From positions 1,488,001 through 1,552,000 of the forward strand of contig NC_088302.1 of assembly GCF_032854445.1 (NCBI RefSeq): 64,000 nucleotides of DNA. The letters are read 5' to 3'. The notes beneath the pieces are model-generated. The model was not told the origin of the DNA. It did not search any database and saw nothing but the letters and a program-made list of their open reading frames with translations. The translations under genes and the position numbers were made by a program. The stretch comes from Liolophura sinensis. Lineage: Eukaryota; Mollusca; Polyplacophora; Chitonida; Chitonidae. How positions within the stretch are numbered: position 1 is the stretch's first letter; each line of letters opens with the position of its first letter. This document shows positions 11,941 to 23,640 of the stretch, in pieces.

Positions 11941-12947
11941 ATATTTACAGTAAGGTGTAATACACTGCAAATATTAACGACGCACGACATGTATTTATAA
12001 AAACACCCGCTTTAATGTGCAAACACCTTGCTGTGTTTTTATTTGAACGCAGACGTCTTATCCATAAACACGTTACATGTGTATGGTGGGACTATACACG
12101 TATATGTTTTAACATAGGCTGGCGTCCTTTTTATAACATTGACGTTTTCAGTCAATCATTTCCACGTTTTCTCCCAAAAATTGGTGTTTCATAGAAAACA
12201 TGTGAAATGTCTACTGGAGTGGTCAAATATTTTATTTTAACATGTATATGCCTGTCTGTTTTGGTTGTGCATAAATCCATACGTCGGAACAAGCATTCAT
12301 ATACCAGCCATCAACCTAAATGCACGTTCCTGGTCAATGATTAGAAAGTTAGTTCCCAAAACGACGTTTAACACAAACCACACAAACAACTAAGAAACTA
12401 TAGAAAATACGACAGTCCGACGGAATCATGCAAAGAGAAGCGATTAATAGTTTGCAATGATAGAAAGGCGCAAGAGATGTTCTTAGCGAATGAATGATAG
12501 GCGAATTCATAGACCCGGACGGCGCCTGCAATACGGCAGTGATGTAGGCCCTATTGTCCATCTGGCAGAGTAGCACTCTCAAAGTTTAAAAGAACAGAAG
12601 TTCTGCAGATTGGATGAGTTTATATAGGCTGATGCAGATAGGCTACTGTTCGAACACAGACGTTAATTGTGTTGTATGATGTGAAAGAAATGTGCCAGAG
12701 ATGGACAAGGAACCATCCTTACAATTACGCCTTGATAAATTGTGGCTAGGGCCTAAGTTGATATTGACCTCACTCCAAAAAATCTTCTTCCGACCTATGC
12801 TAAGAGGTAGCCAAGCCTAATCTAAATGTGTATTGGCACGAGTAAAGTGCCTTAAAGTAGGCAACCAGAACAAGCTATGCAGGCTAGATATGTCCATCAG
12901 TATACAGGCCTAAGCCTACAATGGATGGTATGTATATATGTATGTAT
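11941..12947. other. Intergenic stretch without supported features
   Basis: No exon or repeat could be supported on either strand. Confidence 0.4.
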
Positions 12948-13180
12948 ACTGAGGTTTAACGTTGCACCCGCACTTAACAATTCTTCAGGTATATCACGAC
13001 GATGAGTCATTATGTGTACATATACTGTTCCTTTTTTTTTGGCAGGGCGAATAAACGCAGCCAAAATGCTGCCGCCACTGAAGTATCATGCCGAAGACAC
13101 CAGACATTACACCCAAGCCAGTCACATTATATTGACACCGGGCCAACCAGTCCTGTTTCTTTGCTCTAACCTCTCAGTAC
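12948..13180 (-). mobile_element. Diverged SINE of a second family
   Basis: Contains GAGGTTTAACGTTGCACC...CACTTAACAATTCTTCAGG...ACGACGATG and, further right, GGCCAACCAGTC. These blocks occur in the same order in the better copy at 22793-23130. Heavily decayed. Confidence 0.5.
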
Positions 13181-13860
13181 TGCAATGTAGGCATACACTA
13201 ATCTTAGTTGAGTAGTCATGATCACCTGCAAAGCATCCAGTGGAACATTAATTTTAAGACTTAGGCCTATTAAAATTCAACATGGTTGTGTCAGCGATAT
13301 TGACGGGCTTCGGGACAAACCCCCGGACAACGCAACCCCGGCCTGTGTATGTAAAAGGTTAAACGCTTAGGCTATATTTGCAGTCTCCTCTCTGAGAAGT
13401 GACAAAAGTCCATTCCGAAGAAAAAAAAAATCCTGGCGCATGATCAAAACATTATGAGCCTGAGTAGAAATCAAACAAAAGCGAAATGTGTGAAAAAAAA
13501 AATGACTCTAGTCTAAAAAAAAGTTAACCGCAATTGTTATCTGCGCTACATCGATTCAAGAGAGTTGACACAAAAGTCGACACGATTTAATCACGTTGTG
13601 TGGCCACTTAGCGGTCAGTTATAGATCTAGGTGACAGCTGAACACAGCGCACTGGCACACGGCACAAAACCGCATCAGACGCAGAAGTATTCAAGTACTT
13701 AACAGGCTCCCTTGATCAATTTTTTTTTCTTTGCAACAGAATTTTTATGAACTTGTGGTACCAAGTGAACTCCAGACGTAACTCACATCCATCACGTGAT
13801 CAACTCGTCATGACGTGTAACGCGCCACAACAACTAATGCTTCTCCAGCTATTTTTAAAA
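13181..13860. other. METTL7: Upstream region of METTL7 copy A
   Basis: No repeat or exon is certain. An open frame in phase with the gene begins at an ATG at 13747, but its first 38 residues (rich in N, Q, R and S) lack the hydrophobic anchor expected at the N-terminus, so it is read as 5' UTR. No TATA box was recognised. Confidence 0.4.
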
Positions 13861-15690
13861 ATGTCGGCAGGGAACGATTTATGGCCGTCATTGTCGCCCA
13901 GTTACATATTGGCATCTGCTTTTGTCCTGTTCATCCTACTTCTACTTCTACTTCATTGCTTGAAGAAAAAGTTGTTCTCATTTTTTATGTATTGGATAAC
14001 AGGTATCATAAATAGAAAGGTAGGAAGTGAGAAAGAGGAACTGTTTGCACCACTTCTGGAACTCAAACAGTCTTTGAAAGATGAAGGAAAGAGGTCTGCA
14101 CTAACAGTCGTGGAAATTGGTGTCGGTACCGGGGCCAACTTTAAATACTACCCCAGCGGAACAAATATTGTTGCTGTGGACCCAAACCCAAACTTTGAGT
14201 CCTATCTGAAGAGCAACATCTCAAAGTTTTCCCATGTGAAGCTCAAGGAGTTCATCATCGCTCATGGCGAAGACTTGTCCGCAATTCCCGATAGTTTTTG
14301 TGACGCCGTTGTGTGCACCTTTGTTCTATGTTCTGTAGAAGACATTGATATGGTGCTTAAAGAAGTGAAACGAGTTTTAAAACCAGTGAGTAATAATACG
14401 TTTAACAAATTTAGCAGAATATCGAAGTTGGGAAGTTGTGAAGACAACATTGTTAGCTGTGTTCAGATGATACTTTCCACGTGCGTCTTGACGCCTTTTT
14501 TTCCCCACGGTGACGTACTTTTTACTGATTTGTCATTGGTTAAAAAATAAATGGGGAGACGTTAATCTTGCAAAAATTTAGCAAAACGGACTCTTTTTTT
14601 TTTTTTTTTAATTTTTTATGCTGAACCCAATCATCTGATACCCAGCCTTGTGCTTTCCCTGGACACTTGATGGGATGTACATACTAACATACTGCTTTTA
14701 TGGTCCTTATGAACACCTCTTGATTCGAACTTCCATCAGACTTCCACTGGGTCCGTAATCTGTCTTCTATACCACTAGGCCATTTGATTTGTTGTCACAC
14801 AATGTATTTCTTAGACTTGTTTAAGGGAGATGAATACGCTATGTGTCATATGCGTTTGTCATGTGCACTACTGTGGGGAAAATACCTCCCACATGTACCG
14901 AAACAGTACAAAGCTGTGAACTCTTGTTGTTCTTTCCTTTATTACGTCACAGTAATCTGTATATATATTTTTGCTGATAAAACATATATGAAGTACACAG
15001 GCATAGCCCCAATAGACACCAACTCCTTTTCTTAAACAGGCCCAATGTTGTTGGGGTCTCTACGCTAACAGTGTTTATTTCATATTCAAGAACGTTCCAG
15101 GCCGATTGTCTTTGTTATAGAAGTCTTGTTTAAGTAAAAGACACCAGCCTAAAGGCTTGCTTTGTGCACTGAAGTGTGAATGGGATATTTTGTAAACCAA
15201 CCATGGCCTTACTATCAGCTAATCAGTAACAGCTCTTTTTGCCTTTAATCAAGTGTGACAAGGGTGGGTTAGCTGACCCTTTGTATTAATTTTAATATTA
15301 CCTGGGCTCCAGTCTCCAATCAGACTCTTCCAGGAACTCCTGGGACTCACTTTTTTCAGTTTAACAGCAAATAGATACTGCTGTTCAGTATATAGATGTA
15401 TACTTGTATGTGTTATAATTTTTATGCAGGTATGTTTTTCCTGTACACAGGGTGGGATGTTCTTTTACCTGGACCATGTTGCAGGCCGTCATTCAGGTCA
15501 CAGTCGCCTCCACTACCTGTTGAGTGGGATTCAGAGATTTTTCAGACATGACCAGAAGGGCCACAAGCACGGGGAACCCTGGTATAACATCGAATGTGCA
15601 GGATTTGCTACACTGGAGTATCGCAGAATTACTTTGTCTACGTGGATTTTCCCACTGAGAAATCTCCTGGCAGGGACGGCCACCAAGTGA
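13861..15690 (+). CDS. METTL7: METTL7/TMT1 thiol methyltransferase, copy A, 2 exons, 254 aa
   Basis: Exons 13861-14385 and 15451-15690, phase-0 intron (AAACCA|gtgagt ... tgtacacag|GGTGGG). This family (human METTL7A/B, now TMT1A/B) uses S-adenosylmethionine to methylate thiols and sits on ER and lipid-droplet membranes. Seen: an N-terminal hydrophobic anchor at about residues 16-38 (ILASAFVLFILLLLLLHC); SAM motif I VVEIGVGTGANFKYYP; the acidic loop VDPNPNFESYL; CTFVLCSVEDIDMVLKEV; RVLKP|GGMFFYLDHV across the splice; and a C-terminal WYNIECAGFATLEYRR. Length fits the family (about 244 aa). The stretch after LDHVAG (RHSGHSRLHYLLSG) departs from the usual STW pattern, so substrate contacts may differ. 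ATG 13861 is preferred over 13747 because it puts the anchor near the N-terminus. The stop codon lies in the first unit of a minisatellite. Confidence 0.9.
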
Positions 15691-16103
15691 ACAGTGTCGT
15701 CAGGCTTTCCATCAAGTGATCAGTGTCATCAGCCTTTCCATCAAGTGATCAGTGTCATCAGCCTTTCCATCAAGTGATCAGTGTCATCAGTCTTTCCATC
15801 AAGTGATCAGTGTCATCAGTCTTTCCATCAAATGATCAGTGTCATCAGTCTTTCCATCAAGTGATCAGTGTCATCAGCCTTTCCATCAAGTGATCAGTTT
15901 CATCAGCCTTTACATCAAGTGATCAGTGTCGTCAACCTTTCTATTAAATGATCAGTGTCATCAGCCTTTCCATCAAATGATCAGTGTCAACATCGTTTCC
16001 ATCAAATGATCAGTGTCATCAGCCTTTCCATCAAGTGATAAGCATCATCAGCCTTTCCATCAAATGATCAGTGTCATCAGTCTTTCCATCAAGTGATTGG
16101 TGT
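15679..16103 (+). repeat. 29-bp minisatellite seeded at the stop codon of METTL7 copy A
   Basis: About 14 copies of GATCAGTGTCATCAGCCTTT plus CCATCAAGT. The last codons of the gene (ACC AAG TGA ACAGTG) are the first unit: each later unit repeats ATCAAGTGATCAGTG with the TGA in place. The array therefore starts inside the coding exon and makes up the proximal 3' UTR. Confidence 0.9.
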
Positions 16104-18818
16104 CATTATCATGGTTATATAGCGTGAGAGGTTTTTTTTAAGTATTGTACTGACCAAAATGCTCACATTGTTCAACGGTGCTTAAATATTATCCTAAATA
16201 ACCCGACATTTCATCCATAACTAATTTTTGTGTTTTGATTTTTGTTTAGAAGGTGGGATCATATCCTACTTAAATTGTTTTTCACCACTGTGAATAATAT
16301 TTTATGATGTTCTTAGTTCATTTACACTGCACTGCCTTATATACATGTCCATACATGCAGGGTAGCTGCAGATAACTTTCACTGCTACCTGTCCAAGTGC
16401 ATGTTTTGTTTTTTGTTTGTACATTGTTACAAGACATTATATGGAGTATATCATTATATGTGATGGTGTAACTATCTGTACATAGTCTGAATTGTCACTG
16501 GATAAACCAGCATAATGAAAAGAGAGGAAAACTCTCAGGTCCTTCATGCTTGAAACAAAAGCCAGTCTCCTGCAGCGCCAGTAGCAACAAGCTTTAATTT
16601 CTGGGGCAATTTTGAGTAAAGAAAATACAAGGCTCCAAACATAGCTAAAAAGCAAAAACTATGCCTCTGTGCAGTATTGCGAACCTATGGTTAGATGAGT
16701 GGTCCATTACCCAATAACTAGGCAGGACTTGGGAATGCCGAAACGGTGCTGAAACAAGACACTACTGTAAAGTGTACGCCAACTCAGTTTGCAGCTTCTG
16801 GAAAATCGTTTGTCTCTTTTAGTTTGATTTCAGGGCCTGGTTGTTCTAAAATGTTCTCAGACTTAATACCAGGTTTAACTTTTAGCCTTTTAAGTCTTTT
16901 TTTTTTTTGTGTGTGTGTGTGTATTTAGTTCAAAATAACTTTGTAATAGTATATTAGATGTGAACTAAGTCTGTTGCTGTGACACTTTCACTTTGGACAA
17001 GTGTGTAATTTGACTTGATAACAGTATTAGCTAATGGGCCCTGAAGACTGAGAGAGAACATCGTATGGTTGAAGGGCTCATACCAAGACGATGTAGAAGA
17101 TACATCCTAGAAAGAGGACGAGATGAAAGGATTCAAGGCTATAAAACACTACTTCCAGACGCTGCAGAGCTCAGGGTCCAACCAGCCAAACATGGCCTAT
17201 CTCTGCTGTGTATGGCATACTCAGTGGAATAAAAAAGACAAAACCTGTAAAAAATCATGAATATGATGGACAGAGAGCTTAAATAATTTCCCATAATTTG
17301 AGTTATGTTTTGTTAAATATTGTACTTGGCATACTAACATTGATAACCACATATTCTCAACCTAGGATATTTTTCTCTTCACTATCACTGGTGTTCAGTT
17401 TCATTCTCCACAGCTATTATGGACAGGCGTACTGTATAAATGTTCATAGTTTTCTTAATAATTGTACGGTAATACATTTTAGTCTACATTTAAAAGAGCC
17501 ATATTTCTTATCAAAGAAATTCCTTGTCTTGATCAGAATTGAATTATAAAAAATTGTTTTGTTTTTTTTCTTTTTTCTTTTACATATAGAAATTGTTTTG
17601 ACTGCTGATATATTCTGGTAGATTTTAGTAACTTCAGTTTCAAGAAATATTGGTATTTTTAGTTTTCAGATATTCATTATTATCAGATATACTTGATACT
17701 TTTATACGTCCATTGTTTTATTGTATGTGAGACGTCCATGTCAGTTTAATTGTTTACAATAAATTTTACCATTCTGGCACCAAATGTCTTGTGTATTAAT
17801 AGAATTTAGTTTAGTTATATATTTTAGAACAGTCAGTAGGGTGTATAGGAAGTGACAAGGCACGGTGTAATGGCAATATACATGGGCTAAATTAACAACA
17901 TATTTTAAGTCATGTGAGCATCCCATTATAGAGTAGAGTCTCTATTCAAGATTAGTGAGAACAAACTGTGTGCTACAATTTGGAAACTGTTGCTGACCGC
18001 CCGTCCATCCCTCCATCTGTCCGTTTGTCTGTCCTTCCATCCATCCATCCATCTATCCATATGACCATCTGTCAACCCAGTGTGAAAGGGCTTTCAAGTG
18101 AGTTAACCTAAGGCCCAAGCTGTCAGCCTGAAAATTTAAGTAGCCTGCAGTCATGACGACTGCAGACTCGGGCGAAGGAATGAAAGCACCGTAATGGAGA
18201 GTACTAAGCTATTCCCCCATTATCACTAAGTTTATCGACCATTTATTTCTGGGGCTTGTTTTAAGAAGCAGTCAAACTCAAAATGTGCTCAAAATGAGTT
18301 AACTTCGATGACAACACAGTGTGAACCGATATTGGGTCACCACAGTAAATTGGCTCGATGGACTTGTGACGATTTTAATATGTGTGCTTTTAGTAAGAAA
18401 ACAACTTAACTTACAGCCTACCACGGAAGTATCAAGTTTGAAAAGCGACATCCGTTCATATAAGTAACTCATGCGTTTAAATTCGAAGCACAGATATGCG
18501 TTTGAGTCGATCAACCGATACAGACTCTGACCTGAATGAAGGACCACCATGTGCAGAGACATTCGGTTGATAGGAGATACATTTGTCCATTTTCTTTCGG
18601 GTAACACAAGCAATACGGGCTAAAGATTGCCGGACGAGCGAATGTTGTAAGTAAAGAAACAGCAGTCTATAGACCGGTCAATTGTTCGGGCTGCCCGAGC
18701 TGTAAGGGAGATAACGGATGTTTGGTTATCGCGTCTGAAAAAAAGTGTGTGGATCGATTAGGCTTTATTGGTGAAGAAACTGCCTTGAGAGAGTTCAGAA
18801 GTCTTACAGAAAAACAGA
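16104..18818. other. Intergenic stretch between METTL7 copies A and B
   Basis: AT-rich and without a supported exon. It contains a GT run at about 16908-16922 and a CCAT-type microsatellite at about 18003-18072. Part of the left side is probably 3' UTR of copy A. Confidence 0.45.
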
Positions 18819-20026
18819 ATGACCGAAGTTGATACCTCTGCGCAAAAACTCTCCTGAATATTTTGGGACCTATTCTTACTTTGTTTCTTTTGTTTCTATT
18901 TCTGAGAAAACAATTGGCAGGGTGTGAATGAAAAGTATTTTACGTGTTCTTTTAATCTTTTGTCAGGGGCGGTGGATAAGAAGCTTAGCAGAAAAACATT
19001 TGAAGATGTGAAAATAAGCAATACTGAAATCAACCGTAAGATAAATATTTAGGTTGACATGTACCTGTATGTACTGAATGTGTGTTAGATTTACTTATGG
19101 GTATCGCTTGTATTTAACTCATTACTCGGCTGCCAGCATCCGAGCGATATGAACGTCAGTTAACATTATCAAAGCTTTCAATACAAGTTTCCGAATTTTC
19201 CAATGGTGTATTGTATAAATCAGAAATTGTTATCCATACATGCACATATCCCGAGATGCTTTTCAAAATCGTAAGAATATATAGCCGTTTGTATTTATTT
19301 ATTCACTTCATTGGTGTTTTACGCTGTATTCAAGAATATTTCACTTTTACGACTGTGGCCAGCATTGTGGTGGGAGGACACTGGGCAGGGCCCAGGGGGA
19401 AACCCATGACCATCCGCAGATTGCTGGCAGGCCTTCCCACTTGCGGCCGGAGAGGAAGCCAGCATGAGCTAGACTTGAACTCACAGCGATATCCTGGGTG
19501 AGAGGTTCCTACGCTGCGGTATCGCGCTAACCAACTGAGCCACGGAGGCCCCTGTACAGTCGCTTGTATATGGCCAGTATTCTGCCATATGATAATGATC
19601 AACGTAAATTTTCGTGTGATTTCGTGTACACCGTCTATACAACATTCAAACGCCGTTAAAGTTATAGCCAAGTTTAGCATTTGTTGTGAAACATGTATGA
19701 GATTACACTGGGGGAATTTTAAGACAGTGCGCATTTGTGTGTTGTCTGGAGCAATTCTCTACTGTGTGATAACGGCTTGTTTATATCTATTGTAGTCAGG
19801 GTGGGGTATGCCTCTTCCTGGAACATGTAGCGGCGCCTCCGTCACTCTGATCCTGTATCGTTTCCAGTGTGTTCTGAATCCATTCGGGAGATTATGCAGT
19901 GTGAACAGGGAGATCTGGAGTAACACAGACCAGCCGGGGTTCTCCAGTCTGGAGTACCGCAGGTTCACCACATCCTCCTGGTCCTTCCTAATAAGACATA
20001 TGCTGACCGGAAATGCCATGAGGTGA
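18819..20026 (+). pseudogene. METTL7: METTL7 copy B, decayed
   Basis: Remains of a third tandem copy. From 18819 to about 18990 the sequence aligns with the start of copy C (ATG, then CTCCTGAATATTTTGGGACC, TTTTGTTTCTATTTCTGAG, GATAAGAAGCTTAGC), but with frame breaks, and the SAM-binding core of exon 1 is missing. Exon 2 is present from 19800 after tgtagtcag. It reads GGVCLFLEHVAAPPSL, meets TGA at 19848-19850, and continues in another frame as LYRFQCVLNPF...REIWSNTDQPGFSSLEYRR to a stop at 20024-20026. A SINE (19291-19552) lies in the gap. A functional product is unlikely. The C-terminal half is better kept than the N-terminal half. Confidence 0.85.
19291..19552 (-). mobile_element. tRNA-derived SINE, full length, inside METTL7 copy B
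   Basis: Reverse orientation: tail (GTATTTATTTATTC...GGTGTTTTACGCTG) on the left, body, and the tRNA-like head ending GGGGCCTCCGTGGCTCAGTT (reversed) on the right. It sits between the exon 1 and exon 2 remains of the pseudogene. Confidence 0.85.
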
Positions 20027-20560
20027 TGATATATGCTGAGCGGAAATGCCACGAGGTGATGACATATACTGACTGGAAATGCCACGAGGTGATGACATGC
20101 TGACTGGAAATGCCACGAGGTGATGACATATGCTGACTGGAAATGCCCCGAGGTGATGACATATGCTGACTGCAAAGGCCACGAGGTGATGACATATGCT
20201 GACCGGAAATGCCACGAGGTGATGACATATGCTGACTGGAAATGCCACGAGGTGATGACATACGCTGACTAGAAATGCCACGAGGTGATGACATATGCTG
20301 ACTGGAAATGCCCCGAGGTGATGACATGCAGATTGGAAATGTCACGAGGTGATGACATGCAGATTGGAAATGCCACGAGGTGATGACATATGCTGACTGC
20401 AAAGGCCATGAGGTGATGACATATGCTGACTGCAAAGGCCACGAGGTGATGACATGCAGATTGGAAATGCCACGAGGTGATAACATATGCTGACTAGAAA
20501 GGCCACGAGGTGATGACATGCAGATTGGAAATGCCACGGGGTGAGGAAATGCCACAAGGT
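20010..20560 (+). repeat. 33-bp minisatellite seeded at the stop codon of METTL7 copy B
   Basis: About 17 copies of a roughly 33-base unit (ATGCTGACTGGAAATGCCAC then GAGGTGATGACAT), with some shorter units (GCAGATTGGAAATGCC). The unit is the end of the coding exon: ATG CTG ACC GGA AAT GCC ATG AGG TGA, that is MLTGNAMR-stop, repeated with its stop codon. The array therefore grew from the last codons, in the same way as at copy A but from a different sequence. Confidence 0.9.
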
Positions 20561-22045
20561 GATGAGGGGATCTCTGTCCCTTGTTTAATTCACATGTAAC
20601 CTGATATTCGGTGGTCCATTATATAGACAATTTATATACGTCATTATATAATGAATTCAAAAAAAAAAAAAAGAGATCATGGAATGCTGGCTGTTTCTCC
20701 TATCGGGAAGCCCATTTCGCTCATTGCTATTCATCTACTCTATGTACCTGAACAGGAGGGAGACGCCCCATTTGACCCTTAAATTGGCTCATCTAAATAT
20801 ATCTCCTCTGGAGGCACTTTTTACGTCAAAATGATGCCCTTCGCGGGCTATGTTCGTGCTTTAGATTACTGTCGGTTCACAGCTTATCTGGGGTACGACC
20901 CTTTAATTATTCTGCTATATAGACTGAGATCGTCCGAGTATTGTTTTACCCAAGCGCATTCTACTACATGCTAATTAGATAGATGCTAATCTGATTCAAC
21001 GAACCCACATTGCTGAAGACGGATTATTGATTTTTTTCCAATGCTCAAGCTCAAACCTTTGGGCAGAGGGTAAACTTATAGTTAAAACGTTGACATGTTG
21101 AAAAAGTAACATTTTAACTTAAAACTTTAAAATTAAAAGTTTTAAAACTTAAAATGTTGGTTTGGATCCGTTTTGAAAACACTACAAGAGGATAATGTAG
21201 CGGTGGCACTTTCAAAAGGTCCCACTTTAAAGCTTGTATAACGAGAAGCCACCAGTCTTGGTGGTGAATGTTTGTATTCTGGTTTACAACGTGGCTAACG
21301 TATAGTCCTGGTGGGTTTGGGTGTTGAAAAGCTGTGGCTGGTATAGCATAGTCCTAGGGTTGCTGTACATTCATTACTAGTTGTTGACATCGTCTCAAGT
21401 GCTCAGTATGAAAAGCAGATGTCTGCCAAAGAACTGATGTCATACCGTCTGTCACATGATGTAAACAGCAGCCTCAGCTTAGCAAATCCCGAAATACCGA
21501 AAACTCGTACCTGAATAAAGGCGAAAAAAAATGAACACGATTTTTAAGAGATGTTCGCCAAAATCTAGGCCTACGTTGCTGTTAATGTCCTCTTACATCA
21601 CAGAAAGAATAATGACCTGGTCATTTTTTTCTAGACTTGACCAAGTCATACAGTTAGACGGCGGATTTCGAGTAAACCTATAATTATCAACTTAGGCCAT
21701 TAAGATCTTCGCTTGGTTGATTGCCATTGCAGCTAACACGTATTTTCTCCGGTCACGCTCGAGATTGGTTACTCATACCCCTGATATATGTTTTCATGAT
21801 AGCGCTCATGTTCGCTATTCACAGCTTGTCACCTGGTCGCTGGCATTGTGGTCCTCAGCTTGACGTCACTCATTGCCTCTTCAATAAAATGTTTCAGGTG
21901 TTCATTGCCCATACTTTAGATAAAGGGAGTGGCTATGGTATATATCGAGTAGTGACCTTGGCTTTTAATCAAATTTTATTAAATAAAACCACTTTAATCG
22001 GTACATTTATTTCACATTTCTGTGACTGATGGCATGCATTAGTTT
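20561..22045. other. Intergenic stretch with an AT-rich palindrome
   Basis: No exon supported. Positions 21109-21157 form an imperfect AT-rich palindrome (ACATTTTAACTTAAAAC ... TTTTAAAACTTAAAATGT) able to fold as a hairpin. Confidence 0.45.
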
Positions 22046-22049
22046 CAGG

Positions 22050-22790
22050 TTTCTTGATTCGTTGTATTCATAGGCTTTAGGGGGTCGTGTCTCTGTGACT
22101 GGTTGTATGAATGGGCCTTAGGTGGTCGCGTGTCTGTCATTGGTTGTATCAATGTGCCTTTGGTGGTCGTGTGTCTGTGATTCGCTGTATGGATGGGCCT
22201 TAGGTGGTTGCGTCTGTGATTGGTTCTATGAATGGGCCTTAGGTGGTCGCATGTTTGTGATTGGTTGTATGCATGGGCCTTAGATGGTCGCCTGTCTGTG
22301 ATTGACTGATGCATGTGCCTTAGGTGGTCGTGTGTCCGTGATTGGTTGTATGCATGTGACTTAGGTGGTCGCATGTCTGTGATTCACTGTATGGATGGGT
22401 TTTAGGTAGTTGCGTGTCTGTGATTGGTTGTATGAATGGACCTTAAGTGGTTGCGCATCTGTGACTGGCTATATAGATGGGCCTTAGGTAGTCGGGTGTC
22501 TGTGATTGGTTGTATGCATGGGCCTTAGGTGGTCGTGTGTCTGTGATTCCCTGTATGGATGGGCTTTAGGTAGTTGCGTGTCTGTGATTGGTTGTATGAA
22601 TGGACCTTAAGTGGTTGCGTGTCTGTGACTGGCTATATAGATGGGCCTTAGATGGTCGCGTGTCCGTGATTGGTTGTATGCATGGGCCTTAGGTGGTCGC
22701 GTGTCCGTGATTGGTTGTATGCATGGGCCTTAGGTGGTCGCGTGTCTGTGACTGGTTGTGTAGATGGGCCTTAGATAGTCGGGTGAATGA
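22050..22790 (+). repeat. 41-bp minisatellite
   Basis: About 18 imperfect copies of a unit reading GTGTCTGTGATTGGTTGTAT then GCATGGGCCTTAGGTGGTCGC. Units differ by many substitutions and short indels, so this array is older than the 84-bp one. No link to a neighbouring exon was seen. Confidence 0.88.
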
Positions 22791-22792
22791 GT

Positions 22793-23130
22793 AAGTGTTT
22801 GAGGTTTAACGTCGTACTTAACAATTTTTCAGTCATACGACGACGAAGGAATCCCTAGAATGTATGTAATGTGCCTCCTTGTTGCAGTTGCACCACTCTT
22901 TTATCTAGTGCTGTTTCATCGACACAAATTACTGAAAGCAAGTAAGGCGCCCCGCCCGAGCCATTATACTGATAAGGCTCAACCAGTCACTGCAATATCC
23001 CCTTAATGCTGAACACCAACTGAGGAAGTTACAACTTTCTCTTCTTTAAGGTCTTAGGTGTGACACGACCCACGATTGACCGTGGATCTACTGTAGCCTG
23101 CGCATTGTTGTAGGCAAGGGCTTCATATGT
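22793..23130 (-). mobile_element. SINE, second family
   Basis: The left edge, GAGGTTTAACGTCGTACTTA...TTTTTCAGTCATACGACGACG, is a tail-like conserved block. CCGCCCGAGCCATTATACTG, GGCTCAACCAGTC and CCCCTTAATGCTGAAC follow. The right part (GTGACACGACCCACGATTGACC) resembles a reversed tRNA B-box region, so the element probably points leftward. Confidence 0.65.
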
Positions 23131-23171
23131 CAGTGCCTGTCTGTTACTGTCCGTTTCAGGTTGCAGTATAA

Positions 23172-23402
23172 TCGATGAACGCTCGATCCCCAGGGCCAAA
23201 TAGCATGATGATGGGCTCAAATCCTAGTACCATATCTGGCTTCCTCTCGGGCCGTACGTGTGAAGGTATTGCATCAACCTGCACATGGTCGTGGGCTCTG
23301 TCCGGTTTCCTCCCACCATAATGCTGGCCGCAGTCGTATAAGTGAAATAGTCTTGGGTGGGCGTGAGGCGTAAATCACCAATCAAATAAATAAATAAATA
23401 AT
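23172..23402 (+). mobile_element. tRNA-derived SINE, subfamily B
   Basis: Head GAACGCTCGATCCCCAGGGC, then GATGATGGGCTCAAATCC, the shared body (CTGGCTTCCTCTCGGGCCG, CACATGGTCGTGGGCTCTG), and the tail ATCACCAATCAAATAAATAAA. The head lacks the tRNA-like A box of the main subfamily. Confidence 0.8.
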
Positions 23403-23640
23403 ACCACATTTGTTAAACAAAAAAATAACCAGGACACATTAAAATGCAGATTTATAGTAAATGTTACCTGCATTGCACATGTGGGCTCATCGGCTCTGAA
23501 TGCGCGCTGAAAAAAAATTCATTGAGATTACGAGTTTTACCTGACAACCGTCATGTGCTCAACTCGCGTCGACAAACGCCCCCCTACTGGTCACGACCCG
23601 GCCTTGTTATTGTAGCTGTTTTGAGAAGTAGGCTACCAAA

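Noticed and set aside
13747-13860. Start of METTL7 copy A at 13747
   Set aside because: It would place 38 polar residues before the membrane anchor, unlike copy C and the known family. 13861 fits better.
14386-14550. METTL7 copy A ending in the exon 1 read-through (VSNNTFNKF...)
   Set aside because: The donor CCA|gtgagt and a matching exon 2 at 15451 give the conserved KPGGMFF junction.
21721-22029. Hydrophobic 102-codon frame as another METTL7 exon 1 or a membrane protein
   Set aside because: It has none of the METTL7 motifs or a matching splice site, and no recognised family.
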